From contig AP018172.1 of the NCBI GenBank assembly GCA_002368175.1, forward strand, positions 4,591,001-4,655,000: 64,000 bases of DNA, written 5' to 3'. The translations under genes were made by a program, and so were the position numbers. Every line of letters starts with the position of its first letter. Positions within the stretch are counted from its first letter, which is position 1. Below the pieces are notes generated by a model. It worked only from the letters and a program-made list of their open reading frames with translations. It searched no databases and was not told the DNA's origin. This stretch comes from Calothrix sp. NIES-2098 (GTDB lineage: Bacteria > Cyanobacteriota > Cyanobacteriia > Cyanobacteriales > Nostocaceae). Shown here piece after piece: positions 1-8,770 of the stretch.

Positions 1-2174
1 ATTTGACCGACATAATCGCAAGTAAAATCTTCAACGCCTAAGGCACAAGCTAGGGCAGCAAAAGCTTGGCTTGTATACACTTTTCCGGGTGGGGTTATGG
101 GTTCAATTCTCGCAGCATAGTTAACATGAGTGCCGATATAGCTGATATCTTTCGTCACAGGATTAACATATTGGTAAACTGGGCCTGCATGTAAGGAAAT
201 CCGCAAATTGAGATTCTCTGGCAAACCCTTTTCTAACCAATCAATCTGTTGAATGAGTTCGCATAAATCGAGGGCAAAGTTACCAGCATCAGTGACACTG
301 GGAAACACATAATATAAAGCATCTCCCCAAGTATTTTTTACTAATGGCTTATAACTTGATTGAGCTTCTAGTTCAGCAACAGAACCAAGAAAATATTCAA
401 CATATTGGGGAATTTGTGATTCTGTTAAGTTTGAGTATTTAACGACATCAGCAAATAACAGCGCCATAACTTCTCTCGATTCGCCATTATTACTTGATTC
501 CGGCTCGATGTTGATTTCTGTTTGCCAATCTGGAGATAAATTGTTATTCGTTGCTGATGCTTTTAACATCGATTCTAAGTCGATGATTTCTACTTCATAG
601 CCCCATGCTTGCCAAGTATTAATTGCCCACGCCGTACCACCACTTCCATCACCAGGTTTACCATCCCAAACTGCCAGGTGAATTAGTTCTGTGTCGAGTA
701 CTTCGGCTCGCATTTTACCTAAGCCGTGGACAACACAATTGGCATATTCATACAAAACTTGGCTATTTTCTAATTTGCGATTAGAGCAGGTAATAACTTC
801 ATTAGCTCTTGCTAATAATTTTTCGCATCTTTGCTTCCAATTACTATGAGGAATGATATCGACCGAATATTTAATAAATTCTTCGCGATCGTAAGGCAGT
901 ACTATATGAATATCTCCGTTAAGTTCGAGAATTGCTTCTAAAAATAAAATATCAGCACCACAAGCAACGGAAGCATATCCTATTTTGGCATCAAGAGCCA
1001 AAAGGCGATCGCGAATAGCTCGATAAACTTGTGCTTCCAATTCTGGGGGAAACCTGGGGATACTTCTCCCCGGCCTATCGATTATGTGTCCGCTAAAGAC
1101 AACTGCACGCGGAAGTTTAAACCATTCTTGAAGGCGCTGGGTATCTCCTTCTAAATATTCCAGCAGAATTTTAGCATTGCGGCGGGTGGAACTGATATCC
1201 CCAAGCCGTCCTTTTCCGACTTCTATTGCTCGTTTATACCATGTTTCGGCTTCTGACCAGCCTCGCAAAATCAAGGCGGCTTCACCCAGAGTTGCTAATT
1301 GCCAATAATCTTTTTCCGATTGTTGCAAACATTGCTCTCGCACTTGAGCCGCAATTTCTCTTGCTGTTGCTTCGTCTCCCCTTAACAAATTCATGGTAGC
1401 AGCATTAATTCCGGGATAGTAATCGTCGGTTAATTGATAGGCTTGTTGATATCTTTGGGCTGCTAATTCTAGATGGCGTTGTTTTTCTTGCGGAGTAGTT
1501 GCTTGTAAATACAAGTCTTTATGAGTCCTGGCGAGAATAGAGATAGTTTCTCGATCCGATTCTCCTGCTTCCACCAGTTCTAAAAGAAGCGAATTAGCTC
1601 GTAATGTTGCGCCACTCCGCGCCAATGCTAAAGCTAAAAGTTGCTTTAATCTCAGATTATTTTGCCAGTTTTTTAGTCCTTCAGTAATCACATCATAAGC
1701 CATTAAAGGCTCACCAAGTTGCAGAATTGTTTCTCCTAAGGCAATATAAATATCTGGTGAATGCAGCTTAATCTTAATAGTTTCTCTGCCAATCGCCAAT
1801 AAAGAACTTAAATTTAATTCTGACGATTCTTGGAGATTTTTTAGCATTACAGCTAATTGTTGTTCTTGTTGCTCATCTGGTAAAGAAGTTGTTTCTCCTT
1901 CAATGCGGTAGCCTAATGCTAAGAGCATCTTAATAACTCCTAGGGCTGTATTGCGATCGTATTGTTTCTCTGATTCTGATAATTCTTCGTAGGGAATTAG
2001 CCCAGGATGTTCTTTGCGGAGATCGTCTCGTTGCAGGCCATATTTCCATCCTTCTGCGATGCGTTGCTGTGCCCAGATTTCATGGGTATTTTTAGCTAGT
2101 AATTCAGTCAATTTGAGGTGTTCGGTATTGATGATTACTTTTGAAGTATCTATTGGCTCTGGTTTATAGTTCAT
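1..2174 (-). CDS. RyR domain-TPR-SLOG-like-class III nucleotide cyclase (partial, 3' end outside window)
   Basis: The frame is open from ATG 2174 to the window edge (724 residues visible). Residues about 15-85 match the RyR (ryanodine receptor) repeat, with THEIWAQQRI, GWKYG and YEELSESEKQYDRNTA. Next come helical TPR-like repeats (about 100-330), then an alpha/beta nucleotide-binding-like domain (about 350-545, with SVACGADILFLEAI and IVLPYDREEF, SLOG/LOG-like). A class III adenylate/guanylate cyclase domain follows: metal-binding Asp in LLFADVV (about 576) and in NTWGDALYYVF (about 618), then RISLHAG and VNYAARIE. The preserved metal ligands and the Lys before TWGD suggest an active cyclase. 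RyR and SLOG-like modules are known from nucleotide-signalling and conflict systems, so it may sense a nucleotide and make a cyclic one (inference). It begins 14 nt after the stop of the DCC-family gene and is probably cotranscribed with it. Confidence 0.85.
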   Translation of the reverse strand, partial: MNYKPEPIDTSKVIINTEHLKLTELLAKNTHEIWAQQRIAEGWKYGLQRDDLRKEHPGLIPYEELSESEKQYDRNTALGVIKMLLALGYRIEGETTSLPDEQQEQQLAVMLKNLQESSELNLSSLLAIGRETIKIKLHSPDIYIALGETILQLGEPLMAYDVITEGLKNWQNNLRLKQLLALALARSGATLRANSLLLELVEAGESDRETISILARTHKDLYLQATTPQEKQRHLELAAQRYQQAYQLTDDYYPGINAATMNLLRGDEATAREIAAQVREQCLQQSEKDYWQLATLGEAALILRGWSEAETWYKRAIEVGKGRLGDISSTRRNAKILLEYLEGDTQRLQEWFKLPRAVVFSGHIIDRPGRSIPRFPPELEAQVYRAIRDRLLALDAKIGYASVACGADILFLEAILELNGDIHIVLPYDREEFIKYSVDIIPHSNWKQRCEKLLARANEVITCSNRKLENSQVLYEYANCVVHGLGKMRAEVLDTELIHLAVWDGKPGDGSGGTAWAINTWQAWGYEVEIIDLESMLKASATNNNLSPDWQTEINIEPESSNNGESREVMALLFADVVKYSNLTESQIPQYVEYFLGSVAELEAQSSYKPLVKNTWGDALYYVFPSVTDAGNFALDLCELIQQIDWLEKGLPENLNLRISLHAGPVYQYVNPVTKDISYIGTHVNYAARIEPITPPGKVYTSQAFAALACALGVEDFTCDYVGQ

Positions 2175-2188
2175 TTTGAACGATCGCT

Positions 2189-2599
2189 CTAGCTACCTAC
2201 CTGACAGTTACCATCTACACAAAATGAGGATTGATAGGTACTGTCACGCTTGCCAAAGATAGTATAGCGATTATCGCGGATTTGTTCGTAAAAGCGATCG
2301 CCTACCCACTTCACCCCAGGTAACGCCCGATAAGCATCAACAAACACGCTTCCTAAGGGTAATAACCGCCCAATCTCTTCAGCGGCGTTACTACCTTGCC
2401 AACGTCTTTCAGGTGCATTCGCATTAATTAAAATCATCCCCTGTTCGCAATCTTGAGGAGTAATCCCAAATTGGGCGAGTGTTTGCTCGTTCTGCATCGG
2501 GCTGTAGCGAAACAGCTTTCCTTGGTCTAAGCTCTCTAATAATTGCACTAAGCTAACGCAGAGATTGCAATTGCCATCGTAAATCACGTAGTAATTCAT
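2189..2599 (-). CDS. DCC-family thiol-disulfide oxidoreductase (DUF393)
   Basis: A 136-residue protein opening with YYVIYDGNCNLCVSLV, the DxxCxxC signature of the DCC/DUF393 family, followed by the family's conserved RYSPMQ-type and GSNAAEEIGRLLP segments. The family is thioredoxin-related and predicted to catalyse thiol-disulfide exchange; substrates are unknown. There is no signal peptide, so it is probably cytosolic. Its length is typical. It is the upstream gene of a leftward pair, with the RyR-cyclase gene starting 14 nt after its stop, and is divergent from the AraC-type regulator across about 160 bp that should hold both promoters. Confidence 0.85.
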   Translation of the reverse strand: MNYYVIYDGNCNLCVSLVQLLESLDQGKLFRYSPMQNEQTLAQFGITPQDCEQGMILINANAPERRWQGSNAAEEIGRLLPLGSVFVDAYRALPGVKWVGDRFYEQIRDNRYTIFGKRDSTYQSSFCVDGNCQVGS

Positions 2600-2757
2600 T
2601 TGCTTTGCTTATGCCTTCAGGCAGAGATAGAGTTTCTATGAGATTATATTTCTGTATGTAAACTTAACGTACCTGCGCTCCAAAAGAGTAGTTAAGGTAT
2701 TTAAGAATGTAAGTATAGCCTTACACCTAAATCTAAAAGCTTGCTGGGGTGCGAACA

Positions 2758-3669
2758 ATGGCAGAAGAGAAAATCTTAACTGTTGATTTTACTCAAAGAG
2801 ATGCTTGTTCGGAAATTCTGCCGCGATCGCCCCTGTTTTCCAGTTACGATGCCAATTGGAATGGTGTTCGCCTAGACCATCATCAACAGCCTGGTTATGA
2901 AACTCCCGAACACTATTGCCAACAGCATATTGTTACTATTAGCCTAGATCAAAGCGTTCACAAAACAGAACGGGTTTTTAATGGCAGGCTTCAGAGTGAG
3001 CGCATCCACTATGGAGATGTAGTCATACTTCCAGCAAATACTAATCACTTATCACGTTGGCAATTAGAAGCAGAATTTCTAGTTATTAGTCTAGAACCAG
3101 CTTTGTTTACTCGTGCTGCTTTTGAAGCAGGAGATTTACAACGCTTTGAGATTGTACCGCGCTTTGCATCACCAGACCCCTTAATTCAACAGATTGGGTT
3201 AGCACTTCAATCAGAACTTAAATCAGATGGCATGGGTAGTCGAATTTATGTAGAATCTCTGACAACTACGCTTTGCATTCATCTACTCAAACATCATTCT
3301 GTTTCTAATAACGCAATTACAACCTACTCTCAAGAGCAGGGACTTTCACAACTGAAGTTACGAAAAGCCATTTCCTATATTCAAGAAAACCTAGAACAAG
3401 ATTTAACTTTAGCTGAAATTTCTGCGGTAGTGGGAATGAGCATGTATCATTTTTCCCGATTATTTAAACAGTCAACGGGTTTTGCGCCTCATCAATATGT
3501 GATGAATTGCCGAATTGAAAAAGCCAAAAAGCTATTAACTCGCACCGAACAAACTATAGATCAAATCTGTCAACAAGTTGGTTTCCAGAATCAGAGTCAC
3601 TTCACAAATGTCTTCCGCAAATTGATGGGTACAACGCCCAGAGTCTACAGAGAAAAGGTGAAGATATAG
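2758..3669 (+). CDS. AraC-family transcriptional regulator
   Basis: A 303-residue protein. The N-terminal part (about 1-190) is a cupin-like sensing region; the C-terminal 100 residues carry two helix-turn-helix motifs of the AraC/XylS DNA-binding domain (LTLAEISAVVGMSMYHFSRLFK and ICQQVGFQNQSHFTNVFRK, ending GTTPRVYRE). I take ATG 2758 as the start rather than GTG 2749, since GGGGT lies at suitable spacing before it. Its ligand cannot be read from the sequence. It is divergent from the DCC/cyclase pair and could control it, although AraC regulators often act elsewhere. Confidence 0.88.
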   Translation: MAEEKILTVDFTQRDACSEILPRSPLFSSYDANWNGVRLDHHQQPGYETPEHYCQQHIVTISLDQSVHKTERVFNGRLQSERIHYGDVVILPANTNHLSRWQLEAEFLVISLEPALFTRAAFEAGDLQRFEIVPRFASPDPLIQQIGLALQSELKSDGMGSRIYVESLTTTLCIHLLKHHSVSNNAITTYSQEQGLSQLKLRKAISYIQENLEQDLTLAEISAVVGMSMYHFSRLFKQSTGFAPHQYVMNCRIEKAKKLLTRTEQTIDQICQQVGFQNQSHFTNVFRKLMGTTPRVYREKVKI

Positions 3670-3828
3670 CTTTTAACCTCAATAATTTAAAATTTTAAAG
3701 TAACAGAAAAATATGTATTTTCACTTTGTTATTTCAATCGAGAACTTAATGATAAATATAATAAGAATTAGAACAGATAAAATGCAAGCTAACCATCAGT
3801 ATTATTAAATGTTTTTTGAAACAACTGC

Positions 3829-6800
3829 CTAAATTTTGTTACGTAATTGCAGGAAACCTGGATCGTTTGGAGCAATTTTCAGCGCTCGATCGCAATATTG
3901 CAATGCTTCTTCTCGTCTTCCTAACTTAGATAAGGCATAAGTTAGGTTAGGAGTGACGATTATTAAACCACGAACATTGGACAACATTTCATCAATTTCA
4001 AAGCCTTTAGATAATTCCTCAACAGCCCGATCAAAACCTTTACGAACTAAAAATGCTTTTCCCATTGCTGTATGTACCTTAGCAAGATGTTTCTGCTCGT
4101 CAAGTTCTTCCCCTAACTTGATACTTTGACGAAAGTACATTTGTGAAAGCTCAAAGGCTTTTACTCCTTCTTGATGAGCAAGAACTTGACCTAAGCTATT
4201 GGCTATAATGGCTTGTCCTCGCTTGTCTTGAAGCTTTACAGCTAAGTCATAACTTTGTCGGAGAATTTTTTCAGCTTCATCCCATTTCTGTTGTCTTTCC
4301 AAAACACCACCCAAGGTATTCAAGACCTTAGCTAAACTCGGCAAATCTTTTTTATCTTCAAAAATTTCCTGACAATCTTTAAGAAGTATTTCAGCTTTTT
4401 CAAATTTTCCTTTTAATTTCCAAGCTCTGCCAAGGCTGTGCAACACCCATGCAACTTGAATAGGAGCATTAAGATGGGTAAAAATTTCTTGACTCTTTTC
4501 TAAAACTTCAACAGTTTTGCCTCCAAATGTTCGTTGCTCCAAAAGAGCAGTCCCATATTGGTGAAGTGCTATCCCCATCCCATTCAAAATGGAAGCTGAA
4601 ACTTCTTCGTTACCATAGTTTTTTGAAAGTTCAACAGCACGCTCGTAATATTCAATAGCTAGATCGAACTTCTCTTGTTGTAATGCTATATAGGCCAGAT
4701 TTGTTAATGTCCACAATATTCTTTCGTGATTATTCAAATCATTCTCAATAGCAAAAATACGTAACAATATATTATATGCATCGTCAAAATATCCATGCTC
4801 TCTTTGCAGGCTAGCTAAGGAAGTCAGTGTCATGGCTAATCCTCGCTGATTTCCAAGTTCTTCCTCAATCTGAGCAATACGTTCAAGAGTTGTCATTGCT
4901 TCTTGAAACTGTCCTGTTGCTTTCAGAAGTTGACTAACTTGCGTTAATGCCATTGTTAGCCCTCTGGAAACACCAAGTTCTGTTTCAATGGCAACACAAA
5001 GTCTAGCTGTTACAAGTGCGTCTTGTAATTTGTTCTGTTGCTGAAGTAACCCCCCTAAACAGTTCAACCCAATGACAAGTTGAGATTGGTTATTTAGGGC
5101 TTGGGCGATCGCAATTTGTCGTTCAAAAGCCTGCTGTGCTTCTTCTAATTTGCCCTGTTGCTGAAGTAATCCCCCTAAACGGTTTAACCCAATGGCAAGT
5201 TGAGATTGGTCATTGAGGACTTCGGCGATTGCAATTTGTCGTTCAAAAGCCTGCTGTGCCTCTTCTAATTTGCCCTGTTGCTGAAGCAATCGCCCTAAAC
5301 AGTTCAACCCAATGGCAAGTTGAGATTGGTCATTGAGGACTTCGGCGATTGCAATTCCTCTCTCAAAAGCCTGCTGTGCCTCTTCTAATTTGCCCTGTTG
5401 CTGGAGCAATCCCCCTAAACAGTTCAACCCAATGGCAATTTGAGATTGGTCATTGAGGACTTCGGCGATTGCAATTCCTCTCTCAAAAGCCTGCTGTGCC
5501 TCTTCTAATTTGCCCTGTTGCTGGAGCAATCCCCCTAAACGGTTTAACCCAATGGCAACAGACGATTGGTCATTAAGGGCTTCATCAATCACAATTTCTC
5601 TCTCAAAAACCTGCTGCGCCTGGTATAATTTGCCTTGTTGCTGAAGCAATCCCCCTAAACTACTCAATCCAATGGCAACAGACGATTGGTCATTAAGAGC
5701 TTCGGCGATTGCAATTCCTCTCTCAAAAGTCTGCTGTGCCTGGTCTAATTTACCCAGTTGTCGGAGCAGTCCCCCTAAACAGTTCAATCCAATAGCAAGT
5801 TGAGATTGGTCATTAAGAGCTTCGGCGATTGCAATTCCTCTCTCAAAAGTCTGCTGTGCCTGGTCTAATTTACCCAGTTGTCGGAGCAATCCTCCTAAAC
5901 GGTTCAACCCAATGGCAAGTTGAGATTGGTCATTGAGGGCTTGGGCGATCGCAATTCCTCTCTCAAAAGTCTGCTGTGCCTGGTCTAATTTGCCTTGTTG
6001 CTGGAGCAATCCTCCTAAACAGTTCAATCCAATAGCAAGTTGAGATTGGTCATTGAGGGCTTGGGCGAGCGCAATTTGTCGTTCAAAAGCTTGCTGTGCC
6101 TGGTCTAATTTGCCTTGTTGCTGGAGTAATCCTCCTAAACGGTTCAACCCAATTGCAAGGGATGATTGGTCATTGAGGGCTTGGGCGAGCGCAATTTGTC
6201 GTTCAAAAGCTTGCTGTGCCTGGTCTAATTTGCCTTGTTGCTGGAGTAATCCTCCTAAACGGTTCAACCCAATTGCAAGGGATGATTGGTCATTAAGGGC
6301 TTGGGCGATCGCAATTCCTCGTTCAAAATCCTGCTGTGCCTCCTCTAATTTGCCCTGTTGTTGGAGTACTCCTCCTAAACAATTCAACCCAATCGCAAGA
6401 GAAAATTGCTCATTGAGGGCTTCACTAATTGCGATTCCTCGTTCAAAAGCTTGCTGTGCTTCTTCTAGTTTTCCTTGGGACTGTAATATTTTGCCTAAAC
6501 GATTGCAAACAATGGCTAAGGAGCGTTCATCACCGATCTCTTCTTCAATAAGAATTTGAAATCTAAAAGTTTGAATGGCTTGTTCTGTCTTACCTTGTTT
6601 CTGAAAGATACCACCTAATACATTCAGCACTTTAGCTTCGCGTCTCTTCCGAGTATCTATATCCTCAATCTTTTGTAAAATCGCTTGTGAAGATTTCAAA
6701 ATTTCTTCAGCTCGTTCAAATTCTTCTGCAAAAGACCAGTAGCGAGCCTCATGCATTTTACATCTAACTACTGTATACCAATCCTCAAGTTGCTCTGCCC

Positions 6801-8055
6801 ACAACTGAAACTGTCCCATCAAGGTAATTGCCTTTTGCCAGTAGCCATACTGCTCAAATAATGGCTGTAGCTTTAAAGCAAATTGGTAGGTTTCCATTTT
6901 GCTTTGTTCTGTGTCAGCCTCACGAGTTTGCAACCACTGTGCTGCCAGAATCACATCATCTAAATTCGCAGCAACTTCAGCAATAGTAGTTTCATCTGTC
7001 AATTCATCAGACTGTAGCCACTCTACAAAAAATTTGGCATGACGTTCTTGTGCTATAGCCAATAACTCTCGCTTGCGAGCCAAGGCCTCCGCATACTCCC
7101 GTACCAACGGATGCAGCACAAAACGGTTTTCTCCAGTATCTACATAATTTAATAGTGACAAATCATAAAGCTTCTTCAAACAACGCTGGGCTTGCAAATT
7201 TCTCTGGCATCCTGCTGCTGCCATTGCTGTTTGCTTAGTAAAGCCTTCTGCTGCACATACACTTAAACAAGCAAAAAAATCAACTTCATCCTCTGAAAGC
7301 GACTTCAAGCTTAAATTCAATGAAAATTCTACGTTGAGATCGCGATCGCCCTCTATTTTGAGTTCTTCAAATAGTTCATCTTTCTCTTGTTCCAGAGCTT
7401 TTGTATAATCATCCAAAGGCTCGCGTTGTCCTCGTAACGCTGCGCCTAAAACTTGCAACGCTAAAGGCAAATTACCAACTAATTTCACTAGTCGCTGAGT
7501 CGCCGCTACAGCATTTTCAACTCGCTCTGATCCCAAAATTTTCTTCAACAATTTCAGAGCATCTGCTTCAGGCAACGGGGGTAAGTCAATGATTGCTTGC
7601 TCTTCAATATCTAGAGAGAAAGGCAGATGACGTCTACGAGTCGTCACAATTACCGCACAACGATTACCTCCAGGGCGCAATTTTTTTATGCTTGCTTCCT
7701 CTGCATTGTCAAAGATCAGCAACATTTGACGGTGAGCAAACACCTCTTGCATCAGAGTTGCTGCATCCCGATCATCTTCCGAATCCAGTTCCTCTCCACA
7801 ACGTCTCACAAACTCACGGGCAATAGTATCCACATCCTTACCGTCCACCCGTAACCCAATTACTCCATCTGGAAATTTGTCTTGATGAATCGTTGCGAAG
7901 TGACACGCTAAAGCAGACTTGCCAATACCACCACCACCCGATACTCCAACAATACTACAGACTTTAGAACACTGGGAATTTAGTAATAGTGCTTCTAGTT
8001 GCTGGAGTTGTTCCTCACGCCCCGTAAAATAACGTGTATCTGACTGTGACAGCAC
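3829..8055 (-). CDS. STAND (NB-ARC) ATPase with long, nearly identical TPR array
   Basis: A 1408-residue protein. The N-terminal STAND NTPase has TGREEQ, Walker A GGGIGKSA (about 40-48), Walker B LLIFDN (112-117), the sensor segment VIVTTRRRH (about 136-143) and GNLPLAL (194-200). A winged-helix-like region follows, then TPRs from about 430 to the end. A dozen 40-residue units in the middle (consensus LxQAQQAFERGIAIAxALNDQ, SxLAIGLNxLGGLLQQQGK) are nearly identical. STAND proteins of this kind act as ATP-dependent switches whose repeats sense a ligand and which then recruit effectors (family knowledge). GTG 8055 is the first usual start codon, but the same frame is open back to 8193, inside the upstream adaptor gene, so an N-terminal adaptor fusion broken by a -1 shift is likely. 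Third gene of a leftward operon with an EAD protease. Confidence 0.9.
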   Translation of the reverse strand: MLSQSDTRYFTGREEQLQQLEALLLNSQCSKVCSIVGVSGGGGIGKSALACHFATIHQDKFPDGVIGLRVDGKDVDTIAREFVRRCGEELDSEDDRDAATLMQEVFAHRQMLLIFDNAEEASIKKLRPGGNRCAVIVTTRRRHLPFSLDIEEQAIIDLPPLPEADALKLLKKILGSERVENAVAATQRLVKLVGNLPLALQVLGAALRGQREPLDDYTKALEQEKDELFEELKIEGDRDLNVEFSLNLSLKSLSEDEVDFFACLSVCAAEGFTKQTAMAAAGCQRNLQAQRCLKKLYDLSLLNYVDTGENRFVLHPLVREYAEALARKRELLAIAQERHAKFFVEWLQSDELTDETTIAEVAANLDDVILAAQWLQTREADTEQSKMETYQFALKLQPLFEQYGYWQKAITLMGQFQLWAEQLEDWYTVVRCKMHEARYWSFAEEFERAEEILKSSQAILQKIEDIDTRKRREAKVLNVLGGIFQKQGKTEQAIQTFRFQILIEEEIGDERSLAIVCNRLGKILQSQGKLEEAQQAFERGIAISEALNEQFSLAIGLNCLGGVLQQQGKLEEAQQDFERGIAIAQALNDQSSLAIGLNRLGGLLQQQGKLDQAQQAFERQIALAQALNDQSSLAIGLNRLGGLLQQQGKLDQAQQAFERQIALAQALNDQSQLAIGLNCLGGLLQQQGKLDQAQQTFERGIAIAQALNDQSQLAIGLNRLGGLLRQLGKLDQAQQTFERGIAIAEALNDQSQLAIGLNCLGGLLRQLGKLDQAQQTFERGIAIAEALNDQSSVAIGLSSLGGLLQQQGKLYQAQQVFEREIVIDEALNDQSSVAIGLNRLGGLLQQQGKLEEAQQAFERGIAIAEVLNDQSQIAIGLNCLGGLLQQQGKLEEAQQAFERGIAIAEVLNDQSQLAIGLNCLGRLLQQQGKLEEAQQAFERQIAIAEVLNDQSQLAIGLNRLGGLLQQQGKLEEAQQAFERQIAIAQALNNQSQLVIGLNCLGGLLQQQNKLQDALVTARLCVAIETELGVSRGLTMALTQVSQLLKATGQFQEAMTTLERIAQIEEELGNQRGLAMTLTSLASLQREHGYFDDAYNILLRIFAIENDLNNHERILWTLTNLAYIALQQEKFDLAIEYYERAVELSKNYGNEEVSASILNGMGIALHQYGTALLEQRTFGGKTVEVLEKSQEIFTHLNAPIQVAWVLHSLGRAWKLKGKFEKAEILLKDCQEIFEDKKDLPSLAKVLNTLGGVLERQQKWDEAEKILRQSYDLAVKLQDKRGQAIIANSLGQVLAHQEGVKAFELSQMYFRQSIKLGEELDEQKHLAKVHTAMGKAFLVRKGFDRAVEELSKGFEIDEMLSNVRGLIIVTPNLTYALSKLGRREEALQYCDRALKIAPNDPGFLQLRNKI
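5041..6480. repeat. 120-bp tandem DNA repeats inside the STAND/TPR gene
   Basis: The sequence repeats with an exact 120-bp period over about twelve units (units begin near 5101, 5221, 5341 and so on to 6421), each encoding one 40-residue TPR. Neighbouring units are very similar; 6061-6180 and 6181-6300 differ at only a few bases. Such homogeneity points to recent unit duplication or gene conversion, so unit number may vary between strains. Confidence 0.9.
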
Positions 8056-8162
8056 AAAAGGAACGTCTGATGAGGCATCAGCATTAGAGTTTTTCTCAAA
8101 GTCAAAATTCGGTTTTGAATGCCCCTCTAGAGAGTAGGAGTTGGCCTGAGTTTCTAGAGGGG

Positions 8163-8729
8163 CTACTGAGGGAGGAGGCTTCTTAGATTTGCTTCAACGT
8201 CTGACAATCCACAACCCATAGGACTTTCAGCCCATTGCAGTAGAGCAAAAGCACGATTTCCTGGTGGGGCTGTTGAGGGTGGAATTATATTTGTGGGAAC
8301 TTTTAGAGAAAAAACTAATATGTCAAAGTCCGAAGTAGTTAGTTGTCCTAAGGTTTTGATTAGCTCCATCCGATTCAGAGAGGTTTTAATTTGAGAGCGA
8401 TTGTCACCCCAAAACTCTCTTTCCCATTCCTCAGGTGTTAAAGCACTAATATTCTCAGCAAACGTAATCAACTTTTGACCATTCTCTAGTCCTACCCAGT
8501 TTAAATCACGATCTGCCAAGCTCCTTAAGAAGTTAACCAGATTAATCTGCCCTTCAGAGCGTAATAGTTCCAATAATTCATTAAAAAATACGAGATTGGT
8601 TCCTTCCCAAGTGATTTGGTGAACTAGCCAATCAAACCCAACGGCAGCTAATAAAGCTTTCCGTTGCGGAATTGTTTGAGTATTTGGGACTCGCGACAAA
8701 AATTTCAACAGTTCCGATTTCAAGGGCAT
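8163..8729 (-). CDS. Effector-associated (EAD) plus bacterial death-like adaptor protein
   Basis: 188 residues. Residues 1-75 form a helical effector-associated domain that lines up with the N-terminus of the adjacent protease: P...R.LL..GFDWL...I.W.GT..VFFNELLELLRSEG...LVNFLRSL. Residues about 115-185 resemble the bacterial death-like adaptor domain found before NB-ARC or caspase modules, with LGQLTTSDFDILVFSL, APPGNRAFALLQWAES and GCGLSDVEANL. Such domains make homotypic contacts linking a STAND switch to its effector. The stop (TAG 8163-8165) lies inside the open frame of the STAND gene, about 30 nt after that frame opens, so this is probably the N-terminal part of the STAND protein separated by a frameshift or joined by ribosomal slippage. 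Confidence 0.72.
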   Translation of the reverse strand: MPLKSELLKFLSRVPNTQTIPQRKALLAAVGFDWLVHQITWEGTNLVFFNELLELLRSEGQINLVNFLRSLADRDLNWVGLENGQKLITFAENISALTPEEWEREFWGDNRSQIKTSLNRMELIKTLGQLTTSDFDILVFSLKVPTNIIPPSTAPPGNRAFALLQWAESPMGCGLSDVEANLRSLLPQ

Positions 8730-8770
8730 TGTAAAGACTTCCTAGTAACTGGAATTGAGACTTCGAGTAT

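Noticed and set aside
5453..6559. Plus-strand frames rich in Cys/Ser opposite the TPR repeats
   Set aside because: They are antisense shadows of the repeated TPR units; their repetition simply mirrors the coding strand.
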